Below are positions 21,541 to 31,462 of a stretch of 45,564 nt of DNA, one piece after another. The stretch is taken from positions 1 through 45,564 of the IMG/VR virus record IMGVR_UViG_3300037092_000018; one strand, given 5' to 3'. This stretch comes from a virus. A program made the position numbers and the translations under genes. The notes beneath the pieces are model-generated. The model saw only the letters and a program-made list of their open reading frames with translations, had not been told where the DNA came from and made no database searches. The first letter of the stretch is position 1, and every line of letters starts with the position of its first letter.

Positions 21541-22425
21541 CCCGCTGGTTTTGATTCCACGCAAACCACGCTCACTGCCAATGGCAGCATTCAGCTTTAC
21601 GGCAACGCCGTCGCCACCGGCGAGCCGATCAATTGGGCCTCTCAGATCGACGGCATCGGCTACAACGAAGTGAACTTCCGCGGCAACGGGGTCCACGGGC
21701 AGAATACGGCGCAGACCACTGGCTTCGCTGTTGCCGCCGGGACTGCGACCGTGACTGCGGCCAACAACTTCTTCCCCGGCCAGGTTGTGACCTTCGCGGG
21801 CAATGCTGGCACGCTCTCGGCGCTCTTCAATGGCCTCTCTTTCACGATTCTGACCGCAACGGCGTCGCAGTTCACCTTCACCACCACGCTGACCGGAACC
21901 ACGACCAGCGGCGATGTGGGCGTGGCTTACACGGGCAAAGCCGTTATTCCTCCCGTGCCGAGCTATGGAGCCGCGTTACTCGCAACCGTGACTGCGATCT
22001 CGGCAGCCGGAACCACGCTGACCGTTACCGCCGCGAACGCCTACCTTCCCGGCGCTCAGGTTCAGGTGGCCGTGGCTACGGGCGTACTCGGGCCGAAGCT
22101 GGCGGGCGTCAATCTGACGGTTCTGGCTTCCACCTCGACCGCATTCACGGCGCTCATGCCATCGGCTCTCACCGGCTCGACTGGTACTGGCACGGCAAGC
22201 GGCATCAATCCACCAGAGCCTTATTCGGTGAAATTCTGGTCGGAACTCGCATCGGGCTATGTATATCAGTATTCCTCGACCACCGGCGTCCTGTTCGTCG
22301 CTCAGGTCCCGGCGGCTGGTTCGCTGACCAATGCGGCTCCGCTCTCGGCACTGGCGGCGGCAGCTTATCCGGCTGGCGTGCTCGGCGATGTTATCAAGTA
22401 CGAGGCGAAGTTCTGCAAGGGGTAA
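21511..22425 (+). CDS. Beta-rich virion protein with two internal repeats, 304 aa
   Basis: GGAGG lies 10 bases before the ATG. The protein is Thr/Ala/Gly-rich and nearly all beta. Residues 76-137 and 166-230 are two copies of a module with AGT-x-TVTAAN-x(4)-PG, a central hydrophobic strand and a T/S-G-rich end, likely Ig-like or beta-sandwich domains. The C-terminus is YPAGVLGDVIKYEAKFCKG. The place before the large tail gene suggests a decoration, tail-tube or neck protein. Its start region is the target of the antisense segment in the early gene at 5620. Confidence 0.75.
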   Translation: MANILLLNPFPAGFDSTQTTLTANGSIQLYGNAVATGEPINWASQIDGIGYNEVNFRGNGVHGQNTAQTTGFAVAAGTATVTAANNFFPGQVVTFAGNAGTLSALFNGLSFTILTATASQFTFTTTLTGTTTSGDVGVAYTGKAVIPPVPSYGAALLATVTAISAAGTTLTVTAANAYLPGAQVQVAVATGVLGPKLAGVNLTVLASTSTAFTALMPSALTGSTGTGTASGINPPEPYSVKFWSELASGYVYQYSSTTGVLFVAQVPAAGSLTNAAPLSALAAAAYPAGVLGDVIKYEAKFCKG

Positions 22426-22428
22426 TTG

Positions 22429-25400
22429 ATGCCCGGTCAACCTGTAGTTCTTGATTCGTTCGGCGGTATTGTAGCGACGACGCGCCCGGAGGACACACCC
22501 GAGGGCGCATCGCCGCGCAACAACGATGTTGACTTTATCGTCGGGCGCTTCATTCAGCGGCCCGGCTGCCAGAGCGTCTACACACTCGCGCAATCCGAAT
22601 ATGGACCCAACGGCGGCACGTCCGCTACGACTGTCGATACCGGCTCTGCGCCCTGGGCAAATCCCGCAAACATCCTGCTCGACAATGAAACCTACGCCAC
22701 CACTACGCTTGCCGGTCCCGCTACGGCTAACTATGCGGTCCAGTCCGTAGCGATCACACAAGGCGGGTACTATGCGGCAGGACAGACGCCCGTGGCTACC
22801 CTGAGCGGGGCCGGCGCGGGTGCGATAGTCAGTCTGACCGTCGAGACCATAACGACGCCCATGTGCGCACCCTACAAGACGGTGACCGGCGCTGCGGTGG
22901 ATATGGGCGGCATCTATACCGGCCCGGTCACAATCGCATTCTCAGGAGCATCTGCCGGCAGTAATGCTGCAGGCGCTGTCACGATGCAGTCTTTGGCGTC
23001 AACCTTTGCGCTGTCTGACATTCTTCATGTGACAGGATTCGTGCTGCCGATCACGGCCACCTATCAAATCAATGGTATTGGCGTAAATGTACGCGGGTTC
23101 GCTCCTGACGGTGCAGTTGTCTTCGCGCAACTACTCAAGGCCGGTGTTCCCGTCGGAGACGTGGAAAGCCTTGCGCTGCCTGCGACAAATGGATATGTCG
23201 CGCTGGGAAGTCCAATTGATCTATGGCTTACAACGTGGTTGAATACTGACACCGACTCGCCAGGGTTCGGCGTGAATCTTTGGGTTGGATCAGCGTCAGC
23301 ATCGACCGTTTCGCTTGATTACGTCGAAATTGTCGTTTATGGATCTCCGCAAAGCGCGAATTTCAATGGCCTTGGTTCGGTGAATCTGAATCAGACCGAT
23401 CAAACCACGCTGGCGCTCGATGCGAACGGGCTGACGTGGAAAGAGGATGTTTCCAACGCGCCGAATGTGCTCTACCTGGAAGCGGGAATTCCGCCGGTCA
23501 TGGTGGGCAGTTTTCTGAAGGAAATCGACGCGAATGGCTCGGCCTTCATGGCCTACTCGGACCTCACGCAAGGAACCGCGCAACCGATGCAGTACAACGG
23601 GGCATGGTGCGACCGGATTACCCAAGTTGGGCCGGGAACGGCACCCTCCTTCACGCCGCAGCAATCGACCTCCGACACTTACGACATTGTTCAGATCGCG
23701 CAGCCGCCGCCGAACTCGGACATAACCGACCCCGGGAACATCAGCGTTCTGCTGCAATCCGCTGGCCCAGGTTCGACTTCCGCCGGAAACGTGATAACGG
23801 TTTACTACTCGCCGAGTTTTTTTGGCGGATCGTCGCAGCCGGGGGCAGAAGACAAGGCGCTTGTTGACGCTTTCAACTCCGGCAATCCGGTTTACGTCTA
23901 CATCAGCGGCACGTCGTTCGGCGTTGGAACTTACCTTGTGACCAGCGTAGGCAATGCGCTGCCGCCCCACGTTGATCACTGGCGCTACTACTTCACGGTC
24001 AATGTAGCAACTTCCGTATACCTCTATTCAAACGAGGGTGCAGGCCAGTACCAGATGACGCTGGCGACGATGTCCACAACGGAGCCGGTTCCGGGGCTGA
24101 GCGTCGGCAATCAGATCACCATTTCCGGCAACTCAAACAGCAGCTACAACGGCCAATGGACGATTACGCAGGCGCTGGATTCCGGCGAAATGGCGATCAA
24201 CGAAACAACGGTGACAGGCGGAGTCGCCACTTACGAATACGCCTTGACGACTGGACAGCCTCCGGTGGCCGGCGAACTCGTCACGATCACGAACACAACA
24301 AACGCGGGCGGGATTCTAAACCTCGTCAACGCGACCATTGCCAGCTCCACCGCTTTCGGCGGTACGGTCAACACATCCGGCACGGCGGTTACGTGGGTTT
24401 CGGGGAATGACTTTTCTTCGCTCACGAATGGCGAGACGATCACCATCAGCAGCGTGGGCTATACCATCCTGACGGTGGTAAGCCCGACCAGCATCACTCT
24501 GACTGCGAGCGCGGGTACGCTTACGGGAGTGGTCTACAACGCCGGAACATTGAACAACGGCAGCTTCACGGTTGCAATTGCGACCACCACCGACTACCCT
24601 CCAGTGCCGGAAGCCGGCACGGCGACAACCGCCGGGACCATCTTCGCCTTTGACCCCGGAGCTGCGGACGCTGGAACGGCATCGAATCCGATCTTTGGGA
24701 GCGGCACGGGCGGGTCATTCATCTACATCAGCGCCACGGCGCAATTGATCACGCCTGGCGTGAAACAGGGGAGCGTCTTCTTCATCACGCGCAACGGGGC
24801 GGTGACGCGGCCGGCGCCCCCGGTCCAGTTCACTGTGCCGATGAATTGCGGCTCGATTATTGCATCGCTGATCCCGGTCGGGCCGCCGAATGTCGTGGCG
24901 CGCGGAATCACCTTTACCGAGAGCGGGCAGAACGAAGTCGCCGGAGCGAACTTTTACTACTACGACACTCCCGTTACCTATTATGTGGACGGGGTAAAGT
25001 ACACTTCCGACGCGCTCATTATTCCAGACAACACGAGCACGAGCGCGGCTTTCATCTTCTCGGATTCCGTTCTTCTCGCCAGCGACGAAATCGACATTCC
25101 GGGGAACGACTATTTCAACCTGATCGAGCTGGGCAACCCCGCGTGGATGCTCCAATACGCGACGCGGATGCTCTACGGCCTGTGCCAGACGAAGATTCAG
25201 AACTTCCTGAATCTCAGCTTTGACGGCGGGTATTTGCCGACGACCTTGGGCGCACTGCCGCTGCCTACCGGCTGGATTGTGCCGAATCTGAATGAGACCT
25301 CGGACACTGGACTGGTGGAATCGCTCGACTTTGGCAACGCCTTCAGGATAATGAACAACGGCGCATCGTCCATGACGAACGCGCAGGTGCTCTACCAGCC

Positions 25401-26886
25401 GGCCTACCAGGATTATTTGAACGTCAACATCATTCAGCCGAACACGGCCTACTCGGTACGCGTGAAAGCGCGCTCGATCACCGCCGACGGGCAGACGGTC
25501 ACAATTCAACTGCCCACCTATTCCAACGGTGCATTCTCATCCACGCTCTACGGCTCCGCGGCGTTCACTTTCAACCGCGGCGCATACGAAATTCAGCCCG
25601 GCACGCTGATTACCGGAAACGGACTGCAGACTGTGCCGACAACGCTGGAACTCACCATAGGCGTAAGCGCTTTAGCCGTGGGCGCTGGAGTCGAGATTGA
25701 CCGCATCGAGATCTTCCCGACGAATCGGCCAGTGGACACGACGACGATCTGGACGAGCTACGCGGGGAAGTTTGAATCGGTAGACATCAATACCGGCACG
25801 CTCGGCGTCGGCTCGGACAACTCGCAGCCGGCAACCGGAGCCTTCGAGATTCTGGAGCAGCTCTACATCGAGAAGTCGCGCTCGCTCTCGGTCACGCAGG
25901 ATTCGCCAAACTATGAGCCTAACGATTGGCAGGTCAAGCAAGCCAGCGACCGGGCCGGCGCGGTTGGCCCGAACGCCTTTGACGAGGGCGAGGAGTTCAC
26001 CGTATCGGCCAGCCGAAATGGCGTCTGCTACTTCGACGGCGGCAAGCCCATGCCGATCTTGCGCGAACTGCAATCGGCGGCAAAGGGAACGAATCTTTGG
26101 GAGTCAATCAATTGGGAGGCGGGGGCGACGATCTGGATTCGCAATGACCTTAACGCCCGGCGGCTGATGATCGGCATCCCCATGAACACGCCGAACACCT
26201 GGCTTCCTAATGCGCTTTCCGAAGTTCCTACCGGCCCGAACGTCATTCTAATGTGCAACTACACCGGATGCCCGACCGGCGGCGAACTGGCGGAAAGCCC
26301 CGAAGTCCATGTGACCATGTTCGGCGACCTGAAGGCGCTCGATATGCGGCGGAAATGGTCGCTTTGGCAGATTCCTTGCCCGGTGGCCGAGTTCATTCCG
26401 CGCGCCGATGGATTCACCAACCCTCCGCTCATTTGCAACGGCATCGGCTCGGGGAAGATTTATCAGCTTGTGCCAGGCGCAGCGGACGGCAGCGGCCAGA
26501 ACACGGATGACGGCGCGGCTATCAACTGGTCGTATGTCACGGCTGGGCTGGTCAAGGCGAAGAATGGCCAGCAAGTTCCGGGCCTGGGCGCGCTGCGCAA
26601 GATATGGTTCTTCCTGGCCGCGACTATGGAGGGCGTCGGGCAGGTGGCCTGCAAGCTCTATTCAAATTCGCTGGGAGCGCTCCCGCGCAATACGTTCACA
26701 GTTCCGCTGCCCTTCACGCTCAGTTCGCCGCAACAGAATGACCAGGAGTGCGTGCTGGAGATTGGCGGTCAGCGGCTATTCATCGAGTTCAAGTCTGTTG
26801 GGTCCGGCGGCTATAGCGAAATTGGCCCCATCATCATTGACGGCGAGATGGACAAGGTTTCGCCTCATCGCGGGGTATCCTCTTGA
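22429..26886 (+). CDS. Large tail-associated virion protein, 1485 aa
   Basis: ATG 22429 follows AAGGGG; an in-frame TTG lies one codon earlier. The N-terminus (PVVLDSFGGIVATTRPEDTP, then SPRNNDVDFIVGRFIQRPG) resembles the start of long tail/stopper-type proteins of short-tailed phages, which coat the portal exit. Residues 100-800 are a series of Thr/Gly-rich beta-sandwich modules with NG-x-W/YTI and NGETITISS motifs. Residues 1150-1485 form a different domain (LQSAAKGTNLWESINWEAGA; LPRNTFTVPLPFTLSS). It is the largest gene here. Tail hub, tube or knob is inferred from position; no tape measure is seen. TTGA overlap with the next gene. Confidence 0.72.
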   Translation: MPGQPVVLDSFGGIVATTRPEDTPEGASPRNNDVDFIVGRFIQRPGCQSVYTLAQSEYGPNGGTSATTVDTGSAPWANPANILLDNETYATTTLAGPATANYAVQSVAITQGGYYAAGQTPVATLSGAGAGAIVSLTVETITTPMCAPYKTVTGAAVDMGGIYTGPVTIAFSGASAGSNAAGAVTMQSLASTFALSDILHVTGFVLPITATYQINGIGVNVRGFAPDGAVVFAQLLKAGVPVGDVESLALPATNGYVALGSPIDLWLTTWLNTDTDSPGFGVNLWVGSASASTVSLDYVEIVVYGSPQSANFNGLGSVNLNQTDQTTLALDANGLTWKEDVSNAPNVLYLEAGIPPVMVGSFLKEIDANGSAFMAYSDLTQGTAQPMQYNGAWCDRITQVGPGTAPSFTPQQSTSDTYDIVQIAQPPPNSDITDPGNISVLLQSAGPGSTSAGNVITVYYSPSFFGGSSQPGAEDKALVDAFNSGNPVYVYISGTSFGVGTYLVTSVGNALPPHVDHWRYYFTVNVATSVYLYSNEGAGQYQMTLATMSTTEPVPGLSVGNQITISGNSNSSYNGQWTITQALDSGEMAINETTVTGGVATYEYALTTGQPPVAGELVTITNTTNAGGILNLVNATIASSTAFGGTVNTSGTAVTWVSGNDFSSLTNGETITISSVGYTILTVVSPTSITLTASAGTLTGVVYNAGTLNNGSFTVAIATTTDYPPVPEAGTATTAGTIFAFDPGAADAGTASNPIFGSGTGGSFIYISATAQLITPGVKQGSVFFITRNGAVTRPAPPVQFTVPMNCGSIIASLIPVGPPNVVARGITFTESGQNEVAGANFYYYDTPVTYYVDGVKYTSDALIIPDNTSTSAAFIFSDSVLLASDEIDIPGNDYFNLIELGNPAWMLQYATRMLYGLCQTKIQNFLNLSFDGGYLPTTLGALPLPTGWIVPNLNETSDTGLVESLDFGNAFRIMNNGASSMTNAQVLYQPAYQDYLNVNIIQPNTAYSVRVKARSITADGQTVTIQLPTYSNGAFSSTLYGSAAFTFNRGAYEIQPGTLITGNGLQTVPTTLELTIGVSALAVGAGVEIDRIEIFPTNRPVDTTTIWTSYAGKFESVDINTGTLGVGSDNSQPATGAFEILEQLYIEKSRSLSVTQDSPNYEPNDWQVKQASDRAGAVGPNAFDEGEEFTVSASRNGVCYFDGGKPMPILRELQSAAKGTNLWESINWEAGATIWIRNDLNARRLMIGIPMNTPNTWLPNALSEVPTGPNVILMCNYTGCPTGGELAESPEVHVTMFGDLKALDMRRKWSLWQIPCPVAEFIPRADGFTNPPLICNGIGSGKIYQLVPGAADGSGQNTDDGAAINWSYVTAGLVKAKNGQQVPGLGALRKIWFFLAATMEGVGQVACKLYSNSLGALPRNTFTVPLPFTLSSPQQNDQECVLEIGGQRLFIEFKSVGSGGYSEIGPIIIDGEMDKVSPHRGVSS

Positions 26887-27461
26887 GCAGCAGCGTAAAA
26901 GGCGTTCTTTCTGGTGGCCGCGCTCTCACTAAGCTGATTCAAGAGAACCCCACGCACGGCGCATTGCTGCAGAAGATCATCACCGCGGTCAACACGCTGG
27001 CGGAAAACACGACTTCGAGCGCTGTCGGCCGCAGTACCGCGCCGCCGCCCATCAATGCACTGAACGTCAAGGTAGCCGGCGAGTATGCCCATGTGACCAT
27101 TACGCACACTGGCAACATTCAGCAGGGCGTGCATTATTTCGTCGAGGTGGCGAACAATCCCAACTTCAACGGAGCGCACCCGATCCACTTCGGCACAAGC
27201 CGGACGCGCGATCCGATCCACCTGGCGGCGCTTGACGATTCAGGCACGGCGCAAAAGTGGTATTTGCGCGGATATGCGCAGTATCCGGGGTCAGACCCTT
27301 CCGCGCCGGTCGCCTATGGCGGCACCAGTCCCACGGCGATTACGCCAACGGGAACAACAAAGCTCACTTGGCAGACGTCAACGGGGAGCGGCACGGCATC
27401 AAATACCGGCCAGCAGGTGGGATGGGGCTTTGGCCGCATCGCAAGGAGAAACAAATCTTGA
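26883..27461 (+). CDS. Virion protein with fibronectin III-like domain, 192 aa
   Basis: TTG start overlapping the previous stop. The N-terminal helix (LTKLIQENPTHGALLQKIIT) is followed by a beta domain from about residue 55 (INALNVKVAGEYAHVTITHT, HYFVEVANN, WYLRGYAQYPGSDPS), which has the strand order and Trp/Tyr pattern of an FN3 or Ig-like fold. The end is Gly/Thr-rich and then basic. Likely a tail or base structure protein that exposes a binding domain. Confidence 0.65.
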   Translation: MSSSVKGVLSGGRALTKLIQENPTHGALLQKIITAVNTLAENTTSSAVGRSTAPPPINALNVKVAGEYAHVTITHTGNIQQGVHYFVEVANNPNFNGAHPIHFGTSRTRDPIHLAALDDSGTAQKWYLRGYAQYPGSDPSAPVAYGGTSPTAITPTGTTKLTWQTSTGSGTASNTGQQVGWGFGRIARRNKS

Positions 27462-27503
27462 CTCGTAAAGCACTGAGTTTGCTATTATCAATCCAGCATT
27501 GGA
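27458..27503 (+). promoter_or_regulatory. Candidate extended -10 promoter with TCCA-N4-TGGA motif
   Basis: TTGACT (27458-27463), 19 bases, TATTAT (27483-27488), with TGC directly before the -10. Three bases later comes TCCAGCATTGGA (27492-27503). The arrangement matches the capsid promoter in -10, spacing and inverted motif. It would drive the internal/ejection and fibre genes. Confidence 0.55.
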
Positions 27504-27528
27504 CGGATGCTCGCGGGGGTACCGTCTG

Positions 27529-28101
27529 ATGTTTGGTTTCGGATCAGGTCTTGGATCAATCGCGAAGAACGCCGCGAACACTGCCACGGATGTTGGCGCT
27601 GGTTATGGCTCAGACGCGAGCGCGGTCAACGCGCAACTCATGCCCTTCCTCACCCGCGAACTCAACAATCCAACCGGATTCACGCAGCAGCAGACCGGAG
27701 CCATGCTTAATCAGGCGGAAGCTGGGGCGGGCGGCGCGGCAGCGGGCCTGAACACTGAAGCGAACTTGAAGGCGGCGCGGGACCGCAACAGCGGTGGGTT
27801 CTCCGGGGCGCTGGACGAGGCCGCGCGGGACAAGGAAAAGACACTCTCTGGAATCTCCAGCGGCATTGCTGGGCAGAACGCCGAACTAGAGCAAAAGAAG
27901 CAGCAGGCGGCCGCCACCGGCCTCGGCGCAATGTACGGACAGGACACGGGCGCGCAACTGAAGGCGATGGGCCTTGTGGCGCCGGATGTGAACGCGGCCA
28001 GCGCGGCCGATATGGCTCCTTGGGACAATCTCACCAAAATGATCGGTTCTGCGGGACAGGCCGCGACAGGGGCCGCGGCACTGGGACTTAAATTCCCATG
28101 A
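27529..28101 (+). CDS. Hypothetical internal virion protein, 190 aa
   Basis: ATG 27529 follows GGGGGT; an in-frame TTG at 27499 lies in the promoter motif and is less likely. Gly/Ala/Gln-rich and helical with little hydrophobic core (SGLGSIAKNAANTATDVGAG; QAEAGAGGAAAGLNTEANLK; ELEQKKQQAAATGLGAMYG). It is the first of three such proteins, typical of DNA-ejection proteins stored in podovirus heads. ATGA overlap with the next gene. Confidence 0.7.
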   Translation: MFGFGSGLGSIAKNAANTATDVGAGYGSDASAVNAQLMPFLTRELNNPTGFTQQQTGAMLNQAEAGAGGAAAGLNTEANLKAARDRNSGGFSGALDEAARDKEKTLSGISSGIAGQNAELEQKKQQAAATGLGAMYGQDTGAQLKAMGLVAPDVNAASAADMAPWDNLTKMIGSAGQAATGAAALGLKFP

Positions 28102-29663
28102 GCACAACTCCTTACTTCCTCCGCAATCCGGCGTATGACGATCAGGCCCAGCAACCCGTGACGATGGCCCCCGCTGTCGAGCCGCAGGGCATGGCCGCGC
28201 CGGTCATTCAGCATCCGTTGCACGCGATGGTCGCGCCGATTGTCGGAGTGCCAAAGCTCTCAGCCATGGCCGCTCCTGTCGATGCGGGGCCGGAACCTGC
28301 CGCGATGAGCCCCGCCGATGCGGCCACAATGGCACCGGCACCCTCGGCTGCTCTTCCCTCTACCAAGCAGCCCACAGTACGCACCATGAGCCCGATTGAA
28401 CGCCGCGAAGATGTACTCCAGCAGGGAATGGCAAAAAAGCCAGAGGGATTCATGGGGAAGCTGGGCCACGGCTTAGGGATGGCCGGGCGCATCGCGGGCG
28501 ACATTTTCGCTCCCGCTGAAACAGAACTTGTCGTTCAAGGGCTTGGAAAAGAAGGCATCGGACCGCGCGCAAACGAGTTTCGCAACAAGGAAATGCAGGA
28601 ACTGGAAGCGGAGAAGAGCAAAGAAGGGTTGGAGGGCGCACAGGCCTCGAAAGCTCAGGCCGACGTTCCCTTCGTGGAATCGGAAACGGCCAAGAATGAG
28701 GCAGGCTTGCCCTATGTAGCGCCAACGGCTGAAGCGGACATCGCCGAGAAGAATGCACAGGCAGAGAATCTTAAAAACCCGAGGCCGAAAAACGATTTCG
28801 AGCTATGGTTCCAGCATAATCCGACGGGTACGGCGGAGCAGTATCAGCAACTTCTCTCTAAACCGCTTTCGCCGGATGACGCGGCTTCACGCAATGCAGT
28901 CTGGGACCGGATTGCAGAACAATACCATCTGCCCAAAGGGCAGTTTCGTGCGGGTATGCCGACCGCCGACGCTGCCGCTTTGGCCGCATCACTCAATAAT
29001 GTGATAGCGCGCGGACAGGGCGCTCAGAGCATCTCGATCCGCATGGCAGATGAGGGTGCAAAGGGCGCAACGTCACTCATGGTCCCTGTCGATCCGAACG
29101 ACCCGACAAAGGGATACACGCTCCAGCGTGTGCTCCCCGGTCAGACTGTCGGAGCGGGGGCGCTCACGCCGGGAGGAATGGGGGCAAAGGAGAAGCCGAC
29201 CGCCGACGAGCAACGCCGCGCTGATCTTGCTGAAAACCTCAACGAGAACTTGAACACGCTCGAAGACATCGCCAAGAGGCGCCCTGAATTGTTCGGGCCT
29301 GTGCAGGGAAGATTGGCCGAACTCAGACAGCATTTTGGCAGCAATGACCCTGACCTTGCGGCTCTTTTGACCGCAGAGCACCAGATTGGCATGGCGCAGA
29401 TTTCAGCGCACGGCATGAGATCAGCGCAGGGAGTGCAAGCCGCCGCCGATTCGATTATGAACAGCCTTCACAATGGACCAAAAGCGCTTATGGGGTCAAT
29501 CAACACCGTGCGCAACAGCGTGAAGACTTTCACAGCGGACGCGAACCGTAATCGCGCGGGCAACGGACAGCAGGGGGGCGCAACCCCGAAGGTCGGCGAT
29601 GTGAAGACGTTCCCGAATGGTAAGCAAGGCCGCTGGGATGGGAAGGGATACGTGGCCCAATAA
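28098..29663 (+). CDS. Internal virion/ejection-type protein, 521 aa
   Basis: The first 110 residues are Pro/Ala/Met-rich and disordered. Residues 115-150 include a Gly-rich amphipathic segment (GFMGKLGHGLGMAGRIAGD); then come long helices (KEMQELEAEKSKEGLEGAQA) and a helical end domain. The last residues, GDVKTFPNGKQGRWDGKGY, form a small motif often seen at the C-termini of phage internal proteins. Low hydrophobicity and glycine-zipper segments fit proteins that unfold and insert in the host envelope during ejection. The neighbours on both sides are similar. Confidence 0.68.
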   Translation: MSTTPYFLRNPAYDDQAQQPVTMAPAVEPQGMAAPVIQHPLHAMVAPIVGVPKLSAMAAPVDAGPEPAAMSPADAATMAPAPSAALPSTKQPTVRTMSPIERREDVLQQGMAKKPEGFMGKLGHGLGMAGRIAGDIFAPAETELVVQGLGKEGIGPRANEFRNKEMQELEAEKSKEGLEGAQASKAQADVPFVESETAKNEAGLPYVAPTAEADIAEKNAQAENLKNPRPKNDFELWFQHNPTGTAEQYQQLLSKPLSPDDAASRNAVWDRIAEQYHLPKGQFRAGMPTADAAALAASLNNVIARGQGAQSISIRMADEGAKGATSLMVPVDPNDPTKGYTLQRVLPGQTVGAGALTPGGMGAKEKPTADEQRRADLAENLNENLNTLEDIAKRRPELFGPVQGRLAELRQHFGSNDPDLAALLTAEHQIGMAQISAHGMRSAQGVQAAADSIMNSLHNGPKALMGSINTVRNSVKTFTADANRNRAGNGQQGGATPKVGDVKTFPNGKQGRWDGKGYVAQ

Positions 29664-31462
29664 TGGCTCAATATCTTGACCCCAACACGGGAGAAGCAAT
29701 TCATACCGGCTCAGTTATGCCCGGTGGCCCGACTTCGCAGACCCAAAAATCTCAGTATCTGGACCCAAACACCGGCGAGCCACTTTCAGGAACATCCGAA
29801 CCGCCAAACGGTGGCCAGGTAACGGGTGGTTCATCCGATCAGCCTTCCATTATGAGCATGGCCGGTGATGTCGGCAAAGGTATTCTCAAAGGCGCAGGAT
29901 CAACCGCCTACAACATCGGGAAATACATCTACCCTGACGTAATAGCCAAGCACATGACCGGCGTGGTCCCTCCCGAGCAAGAGCGCCAAGCCTTCGCGCC
30001 AACGAATACCGCACAGTCGATTGGTAAAGGCGCAGAGCAGATTGGCGAGTTCATGCTCCCCGGGGGCCTCGAAGAAGAGGGCGCGGCCAAACTTGCAACA
30101 ATGGCCCCGCGCCTGGGTCGAGCCGCAGCTCCTTTGGCGCGCATTGCTACCTCGACGCTTTCAAGCGGAGCAGTAAACGCAGCTCAAGGCGGCTCTCCGT
30201 TGGCCGGGGCGGCAATGGGCGCTGGCGGTGCGATTGCTGGCCAGGGATTGAAGGCGATGGCTCCCACGATTGCCGAGGGGGCGCTGAATATCCGCAAGCT
30301 GGACCGGGCGTATGGCAAGGGGGGAGGCGCAATCGGCCGCGCTGTTCTCGACGAGACGAAGGGCATTCGTCCCGGCACTATCGCGCAGAGCGCAGAGGAT
30401 CGGCTAGGCGAACTGAATCCGCAATTGAACGCGGCGGCCGACCGGGCAAGCGTGCGGCCAAACCTAACACGAGGATTGTTGGCTGCGCCGCCGACCGAGA
30501 TTCCGCTTCACAATGCTCCCGACGTCGAGGGCAGGCTTTCACGGCCCATTCGGTTAACGCAGGTTGATAGGCCTGGACCGCCCATGCTTCAAGCTCCGTC
30601 AGTGAGCACCCCGATGGCGTCGGGGATGCAAGATGCTTTTCCGGAGCGGTTAGCTTCCGGTGACACTGGAATACGGCCAACAGAGTTTGGAGATCATCCC
30701 GGAATAGGGCAAGCGCAATATATGGGCGAGATTCCGGGAGAACGCGGCGGGGTCGGACAATCTCAGGGAGTTTTGCTCCGAGCGGCTCCAGCGGGAAGCG
30801 GCCCGATTCCTTCGTTGCTGCCAAACCGGGCTGCATCACTCTCTCCGGCTCGCGGAGTGCTTTCCGACGCTTTCGGAGCTGCGACTCGTCAAGGCGAACG
30901 CACGACCGCCGGCCAACTTCAGCCCATGGCAACCCACCTCGGCGAAACAATGAGCGGTGAAGCGATCCCGGAGAACGTAACACCGCGCCAACTGCTCGAC
31001 CTCAAGCGCGGGTTCGGAAACGAGTACATCCACCGCTGGAATCCTGAAACCATGACCGGCGTCAAGGGAACCGCAGCGCGCACTTACCACGCCATGGGCC
31101 AGGAGTTCAACCGCACGGTTCCTGAAGCGGAAGGATTGAACAGCCGCATCTCGAATCTTATCCCGGTCGCCAAGCGGGCCTCCAGCGAGGAATTAAACGC
31201 GCCCACGATGCAGCGGGCCGTCAATCGCTTTGCGGCACACACAGGCGCGCTTACTGGGGCCGGAATAGGCGGTGCAATAGGCTACAGAGAGGGTGGCCTT
31301 GGTGGGGCCGTTGCTGGCGGTTTAACGGGTGTCTTTGCGCCCGAACTGATAGCATCTCCAGAGGGGCAAATGGCGGCAGCGCGATTGCTCAACAAAGCCT
31401 CTGCACTCAAGCCGCTGGTTGGGACCGCCGCTCAGTTCACGCGAAAGAAGGACGAGGAATGA
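29663..31462 (+). CDS. Internal virion/ejection-type protein, 599 aa
   Basis: TAATG overlap with the preceding gene. The N-terminus carries two copies of a short motif, QYLDPNTGE (residues 3-11 and about 31-39). The protein has repeated glycine-zipper stretches (AAMGAGGAIAGQGLKAMAP; GALTGAGIGGAIGYREGGL; GGAVAGGLTGVF) able to span membranes, and a helical region with MGQEFNRTVPEAEGLN. Such repeats are typical of injection proteins that form the trans-envelope channel. Function is inferred from composition and position. ATGA overlap with a tiny membrane gene. Confidence 0.68.
   Translation: MAQYLDPNTGEAIHTGSVMPGGPTSQTQKSQYLDPNTGEPLSGTSEPPNGGQVTGGSSDQPSIMSMAGDVGKGILKGAGSTAYNIGKYIYPDVIAKHMTGVVPPEQERQAFAPTNTAQSIGKGAEQIGEFMLPGGLEEEGAAKLATMAPRLGRAAAPLARIATSTLSSGAVNAAQGGSPLAGAAMGAGGAIAGQGLKAMAPTIAEGALNIRKLDRAYGKGGGAIGRAVLDETKGIRPGTIAQSAEDRLGELNPQLNAAADRASVRPNLTRGLLAAPPTEIPLHNAPDVEGRLSRPIRLTQVDRPGPPMLQAPSVSTPMASGMQDAFPERLASGDTGIRPTEFGDHPGIGQAQYMGEIPGERGGVGQSQGVLLRAAPAGSGPIPSLLPNRAASLSPARGVLSDAFGAATRQGERTTAGQLQPMATHLGETMSGEAIPENVTPRQLLDLKRGFGNEYIHRWNPETMTGVKGTAARTYHAMGQEFNRTVPEAEGLNSRISNLIPVAKRASSEELNAPTMQRAVNRFAAHTGALTGAGIGGAIGYREGGLGGAVAGGLTGVFAPELIASPEGQMAAARLLNKASALKPLVGTAAQFTRKKDEE

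Noticed and set aside
21511-26886. Diversity-generating retroelement target suggested by repeat-rich virion genes
   Set aside because: No reverse transcriptase or adenine-rich template repeat is present in the window.
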